NCBI GenBank assembly: GCA_041648735.1
Contig: JBAZOO010000021.1
Coordinates: 1-62,979, forward strand
Direction of reading: 5' to 3'
DNA: 62,979 nucleotides
Source: JBAZOO01 sp041648735
Lineage (GTDB): Bacteria > Verrucomicrobiota > Lentisphaeria > Oligosphaerales > CAITYL01
Below, piece after piece: positions 1 to 7,304 of the stretch (position 1 is its first letter; every line of letters starts with the position of its first letter). Both the position numbers and the translations under genes were made by a program. The notes under the pieces were generated by a model. The model was not told the origin of the DNA. It did no database searches and saw only the letters and a list, made by a program, of their open reading frames with translations.

Positions 1-127
1 CCTGTATCATGCTGCTACCCTCGCAACCGTTGGGCTTCGAGCAGAAGGGGATGTCGAGATCACCGGCCCCGTCGATCTCGCCGGAACGGCTCAAGAAGCC
101 AATGGCCGCGTTCTTCGCGGCCTCGGC
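1..127. repeat. Terminal direct repeat (left copy), circular-closure overlap
   Basis: Identical base for base to 62853-62979. The length of exactly 127 matches a common maximum assembly k-mer, and a reading frame passes through the join intact. I therefore read it as the overlap of a circular contig rather than a biological terminal repeat. Confidence 0.9.
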
Positions 128-253
128 AAGCTTGGCGTCCTTGAGCGCCCCCTCATCGCTTATGTGCTCGTCCCGCAGGATGCCGGGCGGGAACCTGACC
201 AGTACGTCCGCGTTGATGTGGACAATGGCAATCAGGCTTTTCGTCTCGCTCAT
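1..253 (-). CDS. Hypothetical protein, N-terminal part (gene crosses the circular join)
   Basis: The start ATG at 253-251 overlaps the TGA of the next leftward-transcribed gene's neighbour by the ATGA arrangement usual in this operon. The frame leaves the window at base 1 and continues at 62852 down to a TGA at 62794-62796. Closed into a circle it encodes 103 residues. The protein is acidic, with an Asp/Glu-rich C-terminus and two Cys (about residues 71 and 77). No family is recognised. Its main value is as evidence that the molecule is circular. Confidence 0.75.
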   Translation of the reverse strand, partial: MSETKSLIAIVHINADVLVRFPPGILRDEHISDEGALKDAKLAEAAKNAAIGFLSRSGEIDGAGDLDIPFCSKPNGCEGSSMIQ

Positions 254-525
254 GGCCGGTAGCTCCCATCCCCGCTGTTCAACGCCTCTTCCACGCTGCG
301 CCTGAACCCGCGCAGACCGCGGACCTCGTCCTCTCGGTCGGCCCATGCGCTGTGGTAGCCCGCCGAGTAGACCTCGTTCAGCGTCTGGCACCAAGACAGG
401 GCATCGTGCGCGTCGCCAATCACCAGCCCCCACACGTCGCCCTCCTGGCTGACCAGTTGAAACGTGCCGTCCTTCATGTGCTCAACATGGAAGATCGGTT
501 TTCCGCCGGCCTGCGTTACCATCAC
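250..525 (-). CDS. Hypothetical protein, 91 aa
   Basis: The start is GTG at 525, overlapping the upstream TGA as GTGA; an ATG three bases later is an alternative. The product is soluble-looking, with Trp residues and an acidic C-terminal half and no membrane segment. No family is recognised. It lies in the distal part of the early operon that begins at 7263. The start-stop overlaps on both sides indicate translational coupling and support it being a real gene. Confidence 0.7.
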   Translation of the reverse strand: MMVTQAGGKPIFHVEHMKDGTFQLVSQEGDVWGLVIGDAHDALSWCQTLNEVYSAGYHSAWADREDEVRGLRGFRRSVEEALNSGDGSYRP

Positions 526-812
526 TCATCCCTCCACCAGCAGAGCAGACGGAAAAGGGCGCGCTCCACAGTCACGGTGGCAGTCTCGCGTTCCGGGATG
601 CTCTTAGCGTCGGCGAAGGCGTTTATCGCTCCCCACAGGGCCACATGCCCCGGCGAGGCAATCAGTTTCGCGTGCTCGCGTCTGTGCCGGTTGCAATGCG
701 GCCAGAAGGCATTACCCCGGATGGTGCGGCCGCACTGGCCACAGGTGCGGCTTCTCTCAGCATGTGCCCTGGCCGCGTGACGGCGGCCGGCTTCATCTCG
801 GCCAAATGGCAT
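522..812 (-). CDS. Small zinc-finger-like protein, 96 aa
   Basis: ATG at 812 is preceded by a GGAGGA ribosome site. The protein is basic at its N-terminus and carries a CxxC pair (CGQC, about residue 24) followed by a Cys/His cluster (WPHCNRHRREH), so it could bind one zinc ion in the manner of an HNH-like or ribbon fold. The HNH motif is incomplete, so no nuclease call is made. It is coupled to the next gene by a GTGA overlap. Confidence 0.7.
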   Translation of the reverse strand: MPFGRDEAGRRHAARAHAERSRTCGQCGRTIRGNAFWPHCNRHRREHAKLIASPGHVALWGAINAFADAKSIPERETATVTVERALFRLLCWWRDE

Positions 813-854
813 GGCTATTCCTCCCTACAGGGACGCCGGGGATGTCAACCCGCC

Positions 855-1136
855 TCAATCAAGCACCACCCTGCCAGCGCGATGCTCGCCACACAGCGCG
901 GTGATGTCTCCCGTCTTCTCGTTGTAGCAACAGCCGCAAGGGAGCCGACCCTCGCCTACGTGTTTCTCCCACAATCTGTCAGGGGTCAGCATCCCGTTAG
1001 CCGTTTGGGCGCCGTTGACGAAACATCGCCGCTTGTCGGTCGAGCTGCGGACCCACTTGTTGTGCAGCTTGCACTTTCCCGTTCTGTGCCCGTCATAGGG
1101 CAAGAACCAATCGCAGTTGCCGCACGTGGTGTTCAC
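855..1136 (-). CDS. Cysteine-rich hypothetical protein, 93 aa
   Basis: GTG start at 1136, overlapping the preceding TGA. The protein holds about eight Cys and several His (CGNC near the N-terminus, PCGCC and CGEH near the C-terminus), which suggests two structural zinc sites. It is one of a run of small cysteine-rich proteins that fill the tail of this early operon. No specific family is recognised. The 42-base gap to the next gene holds that gene's ribosome site. Confidence 0.7.
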   Translation of the reverse strand: MNTTCGNCDWFLPYDGHRTGKCKLHNKWVRSSTDKRRCFVNGAQTANGMLTPDRLWEKHVGEGRLPCGCCYNEKTGDITALCGEHRAGRVVLD

Positions 1137-1528
1137 GATTCGCCATCCTCGTCCGCAGCCTTGACCGCCGCCGGCTGGCTCACCGCCGTCATGATGTCCC
1201 CGAGCAGCCGGGTCGGCGCGCCGCGGTAGCCCTCTATCGGCACCGGCACGCCCAGCTTGAGCAGGTAGTCGCCGACCTCATCCAGCGCGGCGCCGTACTC
1301 GTCCGCCTCGGCCTTGGCATCCTTGCGGCGCTGCTCGGCCCTGGCCAGGTCGGCGCGCAGGGACTCGTTCTCCGCACGCAGCTTGGCGGCCTCGTCGCTC
1401 GTGCCGCCGGCCAACTCGTTGCGCAGCCGGTCACGCATGGACTGCAACTCGCCTATCCGCCTGTTCAGCAGCAGGATCGTCGCCTCCGCCTTGGCCAGCC
1501 GACGGGGCATGTCGATTGTCGTGGTCAC
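1133..1528 (-). CDS. Coiled-coil protein, 131 aa
   Basis: GTG start at 1528 in a GTGA overlap with the upstream stop; an ATG seven codons later is the alternative. Residues of about 8-90 are Glu/Arg/Leu/Ala-rich with heptad-like spacing, typical of a long coiled coil. The C-terminal 40 residues are more mixed. No enzymatic motif is visible. It may be an oligomeric accessory protein. Its function is unknown. Confidence 0.7.
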   Translation of the reverse strand: MTTTIDMPRRLAKAEATILLLNRRIGELQSMRDRLRNELAGGTSDEAAKLRAENESLRADLARAEQRRKDAKAEADEYGAALDEVGDYLLKLGVPVPIEGYRGAPTRLLGDIMTAVSQPAAVKAADEDGES

Positions 1529-2574
1529 TTCGCACCGCACCTTTCCGTATCCTCCCATTCCGTGTATTCGCCGGGGTATTGTCCGTCGAGATGCTCGCGC
1601 AAGATCGCGGGAGTCGGGAAGAACGTCTCCCGCGCGAGAGGTACGTAACGCCCTTCCACCCACATCTGCTTGCCATCCCACGTAAACGTAGTGAATGCGT
1701 CGTTGCGGGGCCTCCAGCGCCGCGGTGGCTCCGTGGCGGGCTCGGGGGGCTTCGAGGCCGTGGGCTGGGGCTCCGGGACCAGCAGACCCGCGGCGATGTC
1801 CCGGGCCAAGGACTCCTTGCTGTAGCCCTCCGATATCTCTTTCACGCCGTATACTGTGGCCGTCCACACGTTGCCATCCTGTCCAAGCCACCAGAAGCGG
1901 GTGCTGTGGAAGTCTAGCGAGGCGGAGCTCCTGTAGTACGGCCCCACGGGCTTGGCGGGGTCGGCCTTGGGGGGGTCGGCGCGGTAGGATATCTCCGTGG
2001 CGGTCTCGGGGGTCTTGAAGAAGTCCTTGCAGAGCATCTCCTGCATCTTGGCGATGTTCTCCGCCGCCTTCTGCCGCAGAAGCTCCTCGACCGCCGGGTC
2101 GGGGTTGCCACCGTTCCACTGGCCGGGACTGTGCTGGGCGCTCCCGGGCGCCGTCCAACTCCCCCCTCTTGGCCTCAGCACCCCATGTCCGGGAATGTAG
2201 ACCACGCCGTCCAACCACCGGCTCTTGGCCTCCGCTTCCCGCCGCCGGCTGTCCCCGTCCGGCCGGCTGGGGCGGCCCCGCTCCGCGGGGTGCTCCGCCA
2301 CCCGCGTGCCGCAGTGGACGCACACCCCCGCCCGGGGCTCCCCGCCCACCCACACCACCCCGCCGCACACCGGGTTGGGACACCGCACCCACGAGCGACC
2401 ACCGGAGGAGTGGACAGGCCCCGCCACCCGCTGCTCACCACCCACCTCAGCAGCGCACCCGGGGCACAGGGGCACGTTCCCCTTCACCCCAAACACCCGC
2501 CGCCACCGCGCACCACCTGCCAACGCGGTCCCCACAGACCGCCCGCAACGCCAGCACACCATCCCAAGTGTCAC
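1525..2574 (-). CDS. Protein with two N-terminal zinc ribbons, 349 aa
   Basis: GTG start at 2574 (GTGA overlap with the gene ending at 2571). Two zinc-ribbon pairs lie in the first about 95 residues: CWRCG with CPGC, and CPNPVC with CVHC. A Pro/Arg-rich linker follows, then a C-terminal region rich in aromatic residues from about residue 180. Ribbons of this kind often serve in nucleic-acid or protein binding, but no catalytic motif is visible and the family is not recognised. It is the largest unknown of the early operon tail. Confidence 0.7.
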   Translation of the reverse strand: MTLGMVCWRCGRSVGTALAGGARWRRVFGVKGNVPLCPGCAAEVGGEQRVAGPVHSSGGRSWVRCPNPVCGGVVWVGGEPRAGVCVHCGTRVAEHPAERGRPSRPDGDSRRREAEAKSRWLDGVVYIPGHGVLRPRGGSWTAPGSAQHSPGQWNGGNPDPAVEELLRQKAAENIAKMQEMLCKDFFKTPETATEISYRADPPKADPAKPVGPYYRSSASLDFHSTRFWWLGQDGNVWTATVYGVKEISEGYSKESLARDIAAGLLVPEPQPTASKPPEPATEPPRRWRPRNDAFTTFTWDGKQMWVEGRYVPLARETFFPTPAILREHLDGQYPGEYTEWEDTERCGAK

Positions 2575-2840
2575 GAACCACCACCCTTCTCCAGCTTCGG
2601 CCGACACTCCGGACAGATCCACAACGCCTCCGGCTTGGGCTCAAGCTTCCTGCATACCTCGCAACGACGGCGGGAAACCACGTCAGTCTGATGAACAATC
2701 CACAACCCCACCCCCGCCAGAACAACGAACCCCACCAGCACCGACCAGAACCGCAGACACCACTCGTCCGCACGCTTCCGCTCCGCTACCAACTCCCGCT
2801 GGGCAGCCCTTACCGCCTCAAGAACGTCCTCTTCACCCAC
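2571..2840 (-). CDS. Membrane protein with C-terminal zinc ribbon, 89 aa
   Basis: GTG at 2840 sits six bases after a GGAGG; a TTG one codon upstream is possible. A charged N-terminal helix is followed by one clear transmembrane segment (about residues 31-50, rich in V, L, G and W), then a CEVC/CPEC zinc-ribbon pair. The predicted form is a membrane-anchored ribbon. It overlaps the upstream gene by eight bases. Its function is unknown. Confidence 0.7.
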   Translation of the reverse strand: MGEEDVLEAVRAAQRELVAERKRADEWCLRFWSVLVGFVVLAGVGLWIVHQTDVVSRRRCEVCRKLEPKPEALWICPECRPKLEKGGGS

Positions 2841-3102
2841 CAACCACCTCCGCCTTCTCCGCCACCGCCCGTTCCACCATCCTGCCGTCCGCGATCCGGA
2901 ATGAGCGGTGGCCGGTCTGGAGCCGGTGCTTGCGGCAGGCCGCCGTGACGCCCCGCGTCACCTCGTCCACGTCGCACGTCCGCACCGACATGACCAGATC
3001 CCCGCACTCCAGGCACAGCACATGCCGCACCATCACGCTGACCGTCGCCGTGTGGCGAAACCAGCCGGACCGCGGGACTCGGTAGTCGTTGTAGTCAGGC
3101 AT
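2833..3102 (-). CDS. Hypothetical protein, 89 aa
   Basis: ATG at 3102 with an AAGGGG ribosome site. It contains a CLEC pair and two further Cys, with basic patches in the C-terminal half, and may be another small zinc-binding protein. No family is recognised. The 51 bases between it and the nuclease gene hold nothing beyond the ribosome site. Confidence 0.65.
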   Translation of the reverse strand: MPDYNDYRVPRSGWFRHTATVSVMVRHVLCLECGDLVMSVRTCDVDEVTRGVTAACRKHRLQTGHRSFRIADGRMVERAVAEKAEVVGG

Positions 3103-3153
3103 CGGCGGCCCCTTCCGTCTGCCCCCTGTCCACCGCCCCGTCAGTGACGTGGG

Positions 3154-4086
3154 TCAGCCGGCATCGGGGGTGTCTGTCAACTCTTCGTGCGTGTCGTGCT
3201 TGGTCCGGTAGAGCGTATCGTCGTCGATCCTCGCCTGCCCCGTGCAGACATCGAGGAACTCGCAGGTGCCGAAGAACCCTCGGCAAGCGTTCGAGTTACG
3301 CGGCCAGCGGTTGATCTTCTCGCACTCGCTCAACATGTGCGCATGGTTCCACAGGTCGGACTGGGCCTCGACCAGATCATCGGCGGTCTTGACCACTGGA
3401 CGCAGCTGAAAGTAAGCGTCCGGGTCGGCCTGGATGGCCTCGATGCACCGCTGCTGGTAGGCGTCCGCCGGTGAGATACCCATCTTGGCGGCTTCCTTCT
3501 CGTCCTTGCCGCAGAGCTTGATCGCGGGCTTCCGGGCTACGTCGTAGAGCACGCCCTTGGCCCCGGTCGCCAACATGTAGTAGGCGATCTGGAGGTCGAT
3601 GCTCAGCCGCTGCCAATACGGTCCGAAGCCCACGATATCGTCGCTCGTGGTCTTGTGCTCCAGCACCCACTTGCCGCCGTCTCTGTCCTCCAGCAGCCCA
3701 TCCACCTTGCCGGCCAGGGCGTAGTCGGCCATCGGCCGGCCGGTGTCCGGGTTGGTGATCCGGAAGTTCTCGAACGTCTGTTCTACGGCCAGAACCTTGA
3801 ACTCGTCGCGTGCCTGCGTGCCGTTGGGCAGAACCGCCCGGTAACAAGCCATCATCGCCGCAAGCTTCGGTGCCTGGTCTACGGCCACGGTCTTCGCCGC
3901 CTCGACCATCGCGGCCTTCACGTCGCCGGTCCCCATCCACCAGGGCTCCATGAGCCGATGCCACGCGCGCCCGAACTCCAGGGGGGCGGCGGCTGCCAGC
4001 CGCCGCCGCCCCATCATGTAGGAGTACAGGTACTTGCGCGGGCAGTCGCGGAATACGCTGAGCGAACTGTTCGTCAACTGCCGCAC
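3154..4086 (-). CDS. PD-(D/E)XK exonuclease (RecB/Cas4-like), 310 aa
   Basis: GTG start at 4086, six bases after GGAGG. The N-terminal signature S-x-F-x-x-C-P-R-K-Y (residues 10-19) is characteristic of RecB/Cas4-type nucleases. The catalytic core is visible as D129 (GKVDG) and E143-x-K145 (LEHKTT). Cys15 together with C268, C275 and C281 could ligate an iron-sulfur cluster, as in AddB and Cas4, though the spacing is not canonical. It follows an SSB-like protein and a Sak4-type ATPase, so it probably resects ends for phage recombination by single-strand annealing or strand exchange. The family call is strong; the iron-sulfur cluster is inference. Confidence 0.85.
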   Translation of the reverse strand: MRQLTNSSLSVFRDCPRKYLYSYMMGRRRLAAAAPLEFGRAWHRLMEPWWMGTGDVKAAMVEAAKTVAVDQAPKLAAMMACYRAVLPNGTQARDEFKVLAVEQTFENFRITNPDTGRPMADYALAGKVDGLLEDRDGGKWVLEHKTTSDDIVGFGPYWQRLSIDLQIAYYMLATGAKGVLYDVARKPAIKLCGKDEKEAAKMGISPADAYQQRCIEAIQADPDAYFQLRPVVKTADDLVEAQSDLWNHAHMLSECEKINRWPRNSNACRGFFGTCEFLDVCTGQARIDDDTLYRTKHDTHEELTDTPDAG

Positions 4087-4100
4087 ACGTCACCTCCCGA

Positions 4101-4622
4101 CTAGAAAGGGATACTGTCGTCGCTCGGCGGGGGCTCGTCGTCCTGGCCAGCGTCCGCGGCTTCGGCCTGATCGAAGTCCTCGACGGTCGGGCCGCGCTTG
4201 GTACGCGGCTGCCCCTGCGCGGGCGCCCGCTTCAGCACCGCATTGAACCGGGCCACGTTGATGCTCACCGCGTCTTCGTGGGACAACTGCCCGGGCCTGT
4301 CGCCGTCGATGCTCCAGACGGCCGCGACCTTGTTGCGCGTGACGCCGTTGTAGGTATCGGCCTTGATCTCGATGTTGCAGATCGCGCCGCGCAGCGCGGA
4401 ACCGTCGGCCAGTGCCCGCCAGTCGCCGCCGTCGAAGCCCATCGCCCGGACCTTCTCCGCCGTGTACTCCACCGACTTGTCGGTCATCGCGAAGTAGGCA
4501 ACGATGTCGCCCCGCTCCGTCTGGTACTTGACCCAGAACTGGGTGGTCCCGGTCGATGCCTTGTTGAAGCCGTGGTCCAGCACCGTCGCCTGAAAGACTC
4601 CGGACGGGTGTTCAGTTGCCAT
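4101..4622 (-). CDS. Single-stranded-DNA-binding-like protein, 173 aa
   Basis: ATG at 4622 behind an AAGGAGA ribosome site, overlapping the Sak4-like gene by 11 bases. The first about 115 residues look like a compact beta-rich fold. Residues of about 130-165 are low-complexity and acidic, and the protein ends in D-D-S-I-P-F, the classic tip by which bacterial SSB recruits partner proteins. It therefore probably coats single-stranded DNA and docks the neighbouring ATPase or nuclease. It may belong to the phage SSB-like/DUF669-type group rather than to canonical SSB. The role is well supported by the tip and the neighbours. Confidence 0.75.
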   Translation of the reverse strand: MATEHPSGVFQATVLDHGFNKASTGTTQFWVKYQTERGDIVAYFAMTDKSVEYTAEKVRAMGFDGGDWRALADGSALRGAICNIEIKADTYNGVTRNKVAAVWSIDGDRPGQLSHEDAVSINVARFNAVLKRAPAQGQPRTKRGPTVEDFDQAEAADAGQDDEPPPSDDSIPF

Positions 4623-5541
4623 CGGTCGTCTCCTTCTTCTCGTTCTTGCCGGTCTCGATGGTGCGCAGCCGGTTGAGCAGCTGCCGCATCTTGCCGACCG
4701 GCGCCTCCTTCATGTCCTTGACCCCGAGCCACGCCATCGCCTTCCGCTGCTGTTCTGCGGTGAACAGCCCCCAACGCTTCTGGACCTCGGGGAGCGTTTC
4801 GCCGTCCCTGCCCAGCGCCTCGGCCAGCGCGTCCCAACTGAGCGGGAGGCTGTCGGGGAGCTCGTACCCTGCCCGGCACCCGGCATCTTCGGCCGGAGTG
4901 CCAGAACAGCGCAGAATCCGCGTCGTCGTCCCGATCACCCGGCCCTTGTTCGACTTCTTGTTCACGTCCACGACGCTGTACTCGAAGTCGGCCCGCAGGA
5001 TGATGTCGGCCCAGGCCGCGAACCGCGCCCAGACCCGGCGGTCCAGCGCCGGGCAGAACTTCGAGTAGTCGGCATCGACCGGGTTCCTGACCGTCGTGAC
5101 CCCGGTGTGCGCGGTCAGCAGCACGCTCATTCCCCGTTCGGTGCACTGATCGAACAGCGGGATCAGCTGCCGCATCTCCTCGCTGGTAGCCGACCAGCCC
5201 TGCGCGAACGCCAAGAAACCGTTGGGACCGAAGTCGCCCTTGAACTTGGCCTTGCAGACGAAATCCGCCGCCAGGTCGGTCAGCCCGCCGAGCGTGTCCA
5301 CCACCATCGTCTGGTAGTCGTGTTTCTCCGTCGCCACCTGCTTGATGTTGGCCAGCGCCTCTGCCCACGACTTCGCCACCGGCAGCGCGTCAACGGGCAG
5401 GTTGTCGATCCCTGCGTCCGCCATCGGCACGAATACCGGCTTGGGCGTGTTCGCGGCAAAGGTGCTCTTGCCGACCTTGGGCTCGCCGTAGATCACAATC
5501 CGCGGCGGCTTCCGGACTCCTTTCACGATGTTGAGAGCCAT
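4612..5541 (-). CDS. Sak4-type RecA-like recombination ATPase, 309 aa
   Basis: ATG at 5541 after AGGAGG. The Walker A motif is at residues 19-26 (GEPKVGKS) and the Walker B is near residue 81 (TMVVDT). The order of elements and the length fit phage Sak4-family AAA/RecA-like ATPases, which anneal single strands or help load strands together with an SSB. Its stop overlaps the start of the SSB-like gene, and a PD-(D/E)XK nuclease follows, which is the standard arrangement of a phage recombination set. A generic NTP-binding protein is the alternative. Confidence 0.8.
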   Translation of the reverse strand: MALNIVKGVRKPPRIVIYGEPKVGKSTFAANTPKPVFVPMADAGIDNLPVDALPVAKSWAEALANIKQVATEKHDYQTMVVDTLGGLTDLAADFVCKAKFKGDFGPNGFLAFAQGWSATSEEMRQLIPLFDQCTERGMSVLLTAHTGVTTVRNPVDADYSKFCPALDRRVWARFAAWADIILRADFEYSVVDVNKKSNKGRVIGTTTRILRCSGTPAEDAGCRAGYELPDSLPLSWDALAEALGRDGETLPEVQKRWGLFTAEQQRKAMAWLGVKDMKEAPVGKMRQLLNRLRTIETGKNEKKETTDGN

Positions 5542-5553
5542 GTGGTCCTCCTC

Positions 5554-5793
5554 CTACTCGTACGTCGGATTCTCGCGCTTCAGCAACTCTTCCGCGATCG
5601 CGTTTTCTTCTGCCTCTGTCAGCTTCACCTCCTTCCGTACAGCGTAGAACTTCATGCCGCCGAGACTCGGCCCGCTGCCGGGGCAGTGCGGCCCCCGCTT
5701 CTCGCCGGGCTCGATCTCGACCTCCAGCTGCCCGTCGATCTCCTGCTCGCCGCGGGTCAGCGTCCAAGACAGGACGCACTTCAGCGCCTTCAT
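5554..5793 (-). CDS. Hypothetical protein, 79 aa
   Basis: ATG at 5793 in an ATGA overlap with the repeat protein upstream. It is small, acidic and probably soluble, with a beta-rich N-terminal half and a C-terminal helix rich in Glu. No family is recognised. Its place immediately before the Sak4-like gene, with only 13 bases between, suggests co-expression with the recombination proteins. Confidence 0.7.
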   Translation of the reverse strand: MKALKCVLSWTLTRGEQEIDGQLEVEIEPGEKRGPHCPGSGPSLGGMKFYAVRKEVKLTEAEENAIAEELLKRENPTYE

Positions 5794-6620
5794 TCTGTCA
5801 CCCGCTTTCCTGCCACGATGTGCAGCGTCTTGCCGATCTCGGCCTTGGTGGGCACTAGCACCGCCGTCTGCCAGCCGCGCTGGCCGACCCACCGCTGCAC
5901 AAGCACCGTCTCGGGCTCGGGTATCCAGTAACAGCCCTCGGCCACCACCGCACAGAGGCCGCCATACTCGCAGGTAACGGTGCAGCCCTCGGCAGAGGCG
6001 GCAGCGACGGCGCAGGGGCCGGCGGCGGCCTTAGAGTTCTCTCCGCTGGCGGCGGCGTTGCCACCCGCACCCGAGGCGGCGGCGTTGCCACTCCACCCCG
6101 AGGCGGCGGCGTTGCCCTTCTCCCCCGAGGCGGCGGCGTTGCCCTTCTCCCCCGAGGCGGCGGCGTTGCCACCCGCACCCGAGGTTATCCACGCTATCAG
6201 CCCGTCGATTACCAGCCCATAGGCGCCACGCCAGTCCCCGCAGTAGACTACCGTGCCAGCGCGGAACTTGACCTTCTGGCCGTCTCCGACGTTGCCGACC
6301 ACATCCGCGGGCGCGCAGGCGACCACCAGCCATCGGGCCATCGCTGGGTTATAGTCCGCGTTGCGCCCATCGCCGACGCCGAGTCCCCATGCCCAGCCGT
6401 GCAGTCCAGCGCCGCATCTCGTGTCGGGCGTCCACCCACCGCGCCACTGCCCCGGCTTCTCGCCGCCCCACTCCGCGCGCCACTCGGCCGGGCACTCCAC
6501 CGGCCCGGACGCCGGATAGGGGAAGCCCCCGTGCCCGCGCATGTCGGCGCCGACGCACTTCAGTACCAGCACCTTGTCTCCGGTGTGGGTCCATTGGTGA
6601 ATCGGTACTGTGGTGTTCAT
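5790..6620 (-). CDS. Phage protein with GNAAASG tandem repeats, 276 aa
   Basis: ATG at 6620 with a GGGAG ribosome site directly before it. Residues 1-about 145 form a conserved-looking head, with motifs such as LHGWAWG and a later WLVVA segment. Five 9-residue repeats of the form GNAAASGxx (about residues 147-192) follow, then a C-terminal tail with several Cys and Trp. Proteins with this head-plus-variable-repeat design are widespread in phages and plasmids and have no assigned function. The repeats would suit a repetitive beta structure, and repeat number can change by slippage. Confidence 0.75.
   Translation of the reverse strand: MNTTVPIHQWTHTGDKVLVLKCVGADMRGHGGFPYPASGPVECPAEWRAEWGGEKPGQWRGGWTPDTRCGAGLHGWAWGLGVGDGRNADYNPAMARWLVVACAPADVVGNVGDGQKVKFRAGTVVYCGDWRGAYGLVIDGLIAWITSGAGGNAAASGEKGNAAASGEKGNAAASGWSGNAAASGAGGNAAASGENSKAAAGPCAVAAASAEGCTVTCEYGGLCAVVAEGCYWIPEPETVLVQRWVGQRGWQTAVLVPTKAEIGKTLHIVAGKRVTE
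6044..6178 (-). repeat. Five 27-bp tandem repeats inside the GNAAASG protein gene
   Basis: Units of 27 bases share a GC-rich core reading ggcggcggcgttgcc on the plus strand. The last six bases of each unit vary, giving two variable codons per repeat. Because the unit length is a multiple of three, gain or loss of units keeps the frame. Confidence 0.9.
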
Positions 6621-7003
6621 CTCCCGCCCTCCAGCATCCACCGCATCCACAGATGGACCAGCACGGCCAGCCAGCCGCACACCGCGCAGGCGACCAGCGC
6701 CTTGCGGATGTCGCGGACGGATTCGAGAAGCTTGGTGGGGACTGGCGGAATCGGACCACACGCCCTGCCACCCCACTTATTGATAACGGGCAACGGATTT
6801 ACAATCCGCCGTGGGGAACAGTCCCCGGACTCGGACTGGAGCGAGCGGCGGCCTGCCGTTGTGCTGCCCAGCGTGAGGGCAACGCCATGCGCAAGTCCCG
6901 TGTCTTCGGCCACGGCGGCGCTTCCGGGTATCCCCTTGGCCTGCCGCGCCGCCCACTCCCGAATCGTCAAGGGCACCCCGGGCCGGCGCTTGGTGCCGGT
7001 CAT
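6617..7003 (-). CDS. Doubtful ORF ending in a membrane segment, 128 aa
   Basis: The frame runs from an ATG at 7003 with a weak ribosome site to a TGA overlapping the next ATG. Its last 40 residues form a plausible transmembrane peptide (rich in V, L, A and W) ending in EGGR, like other genes here. Its middle coincides with a tRNA-like element (6733-6826) and has an unnatural composition. Either only a short C-terminal gene is real with a non-standard start, or the whole frame is spurious. Confidence 0.35.
   Translation of the reverse strand: MTGTKRRPGVPLTIREWAARQAKGIPGSAAVAEDTGLAHGVALTLGSTTAGRRSLQSESGDCSPRRIVNPLPVINKWGGRACGPIPPVPTKLLESVRDIRKALVACAVCGWLAVLVHLWMRWMLEGGR
6733..6826 (-). tRNA. 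tRNA-Tyr(GTA)-like element lacking a D arm (possible remnant)
   Basis: Read on the minus strand it has a perfect 7-bp acceptor stem (GGGGACT with AGTCCCC) and an encoded ACCA end. It has a 5-bp anticodon arm with loop TTGTAAA (anticodon GTA, Tyr), a T-arm with loop TCCGATT (one change from the TTCGATT type), and a long variable region able to pair TGCC with GGCA, as in type II tRNAs. Only 10 bases separate the acceptor stem from the anticodon stem, so no D arm can form. It could be a decayed tRNA, a mimic or chance. Confidence 0.35.
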
Positions 7004-7035
7004 GGTGTCATGTCCAGCCGGCCCGGGGGATGATG

Positions 7036-7071
7036 AAAAAGCTGGAGGCCGCGGGGGGACCACGGCCTCCA
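7036..7071 (-). terminator. Intrinsic terminator/attenuator inside the early leader
   Basis: A nine-base-pair stem (7043-7051 with 7063-7071) is followed on the minus strand by GC and then five T (7040-7036). It lies only about 60 bases beyond the leader RNA of the same transcript and before the recombination genes, so it would shut the operon off unless bypassed. The 7004-7377 region contains no gene: it holds this terminator, the leader, its promoter and the late-operon terminator. Confidence 0.7.
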
Positions 7072-7128
7072 CTGTGACCGGAGCGGCCCATTCCGCCCGC
7101 GGCCTCACAGCCTCACGAACGCCAGAGA

Positions 7129-7256
7129 GACCGGCCGGGCTTAGGGCCTCGTTCGGACCTGGGCAGGGCCGAGGAGACCAGACGCGCCGGCCGGTCAGTC
7201 TGAAGTTCGCAAGATGTCGCATCATCGCTGTTGCCCCTCAGTCCCCGCCCAGGTCC
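7129..7256 (-). ncRNA. Leader RNA with interleaved stems, copy 3 (recombination operon)
   Basis: The two perfect 10-bp pairings are 7247-7256 with 7155-7164, and 7187-7196 with 7129-7138. Their strands alternate, so together they form a pseudoknot-like topology. The first paired base lies 7 bases after the -10 box of the promoter at 7263-7291, that is at about +1. The first strand is followed by GGGGACT, as in the copies at 58887-58984 and 61760-61858. In this copy the first loop is longer (50 bases, against 15). An intrinsic terminator follows at 7036-7071. Confidence 0.65.
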
Positions 7257-7262
7257 ACAGGC

Positions 7263-7291
7263 AGGATAGCGCAGGACCGCGATGATGTCAA
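7263..7291 (-). promoter_or_regulatory. Sigma70-type promoter of the recombination operon
   Basis: On the minus strand, TTGACA (7291-7286), a 17-base spacer and TATCCT (7268-7263). It lies just after the late-operon terminator and just before the structured leader RNA. Confidence 0.75.
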
Positions 7292-7304
7292 GCAACTACA
7301 CCAC

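Noticed and set aside
1..127. Direct terminal repeats as a biological T7-like end
   Set aside because: Length equals a standard assembly k-mer and the repeat lies inside one small gene whose frame closes across it; true terminal repeats are usually longer and intergenic.
1133..2392. 419-codon minus frame covering two genes
   Set aside because: Its first 280 codons run out of frame through the zinc-ribbon gene 1525-2574, which has proper ribbons and coupling; only the last part (1133-1528) is a gene.
3095..3157. 17-codon frame between the nuclease gene and the 89-residue gene
   Set aside because: Starts at an unsupported GTG without a ribosome site and is too short to support.
6733..6826. 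Element as a phage attachment site
   Set aside because: No integrase or excision gene is present anywhere in the closed genome; kept only as a tRNA-like remnant.
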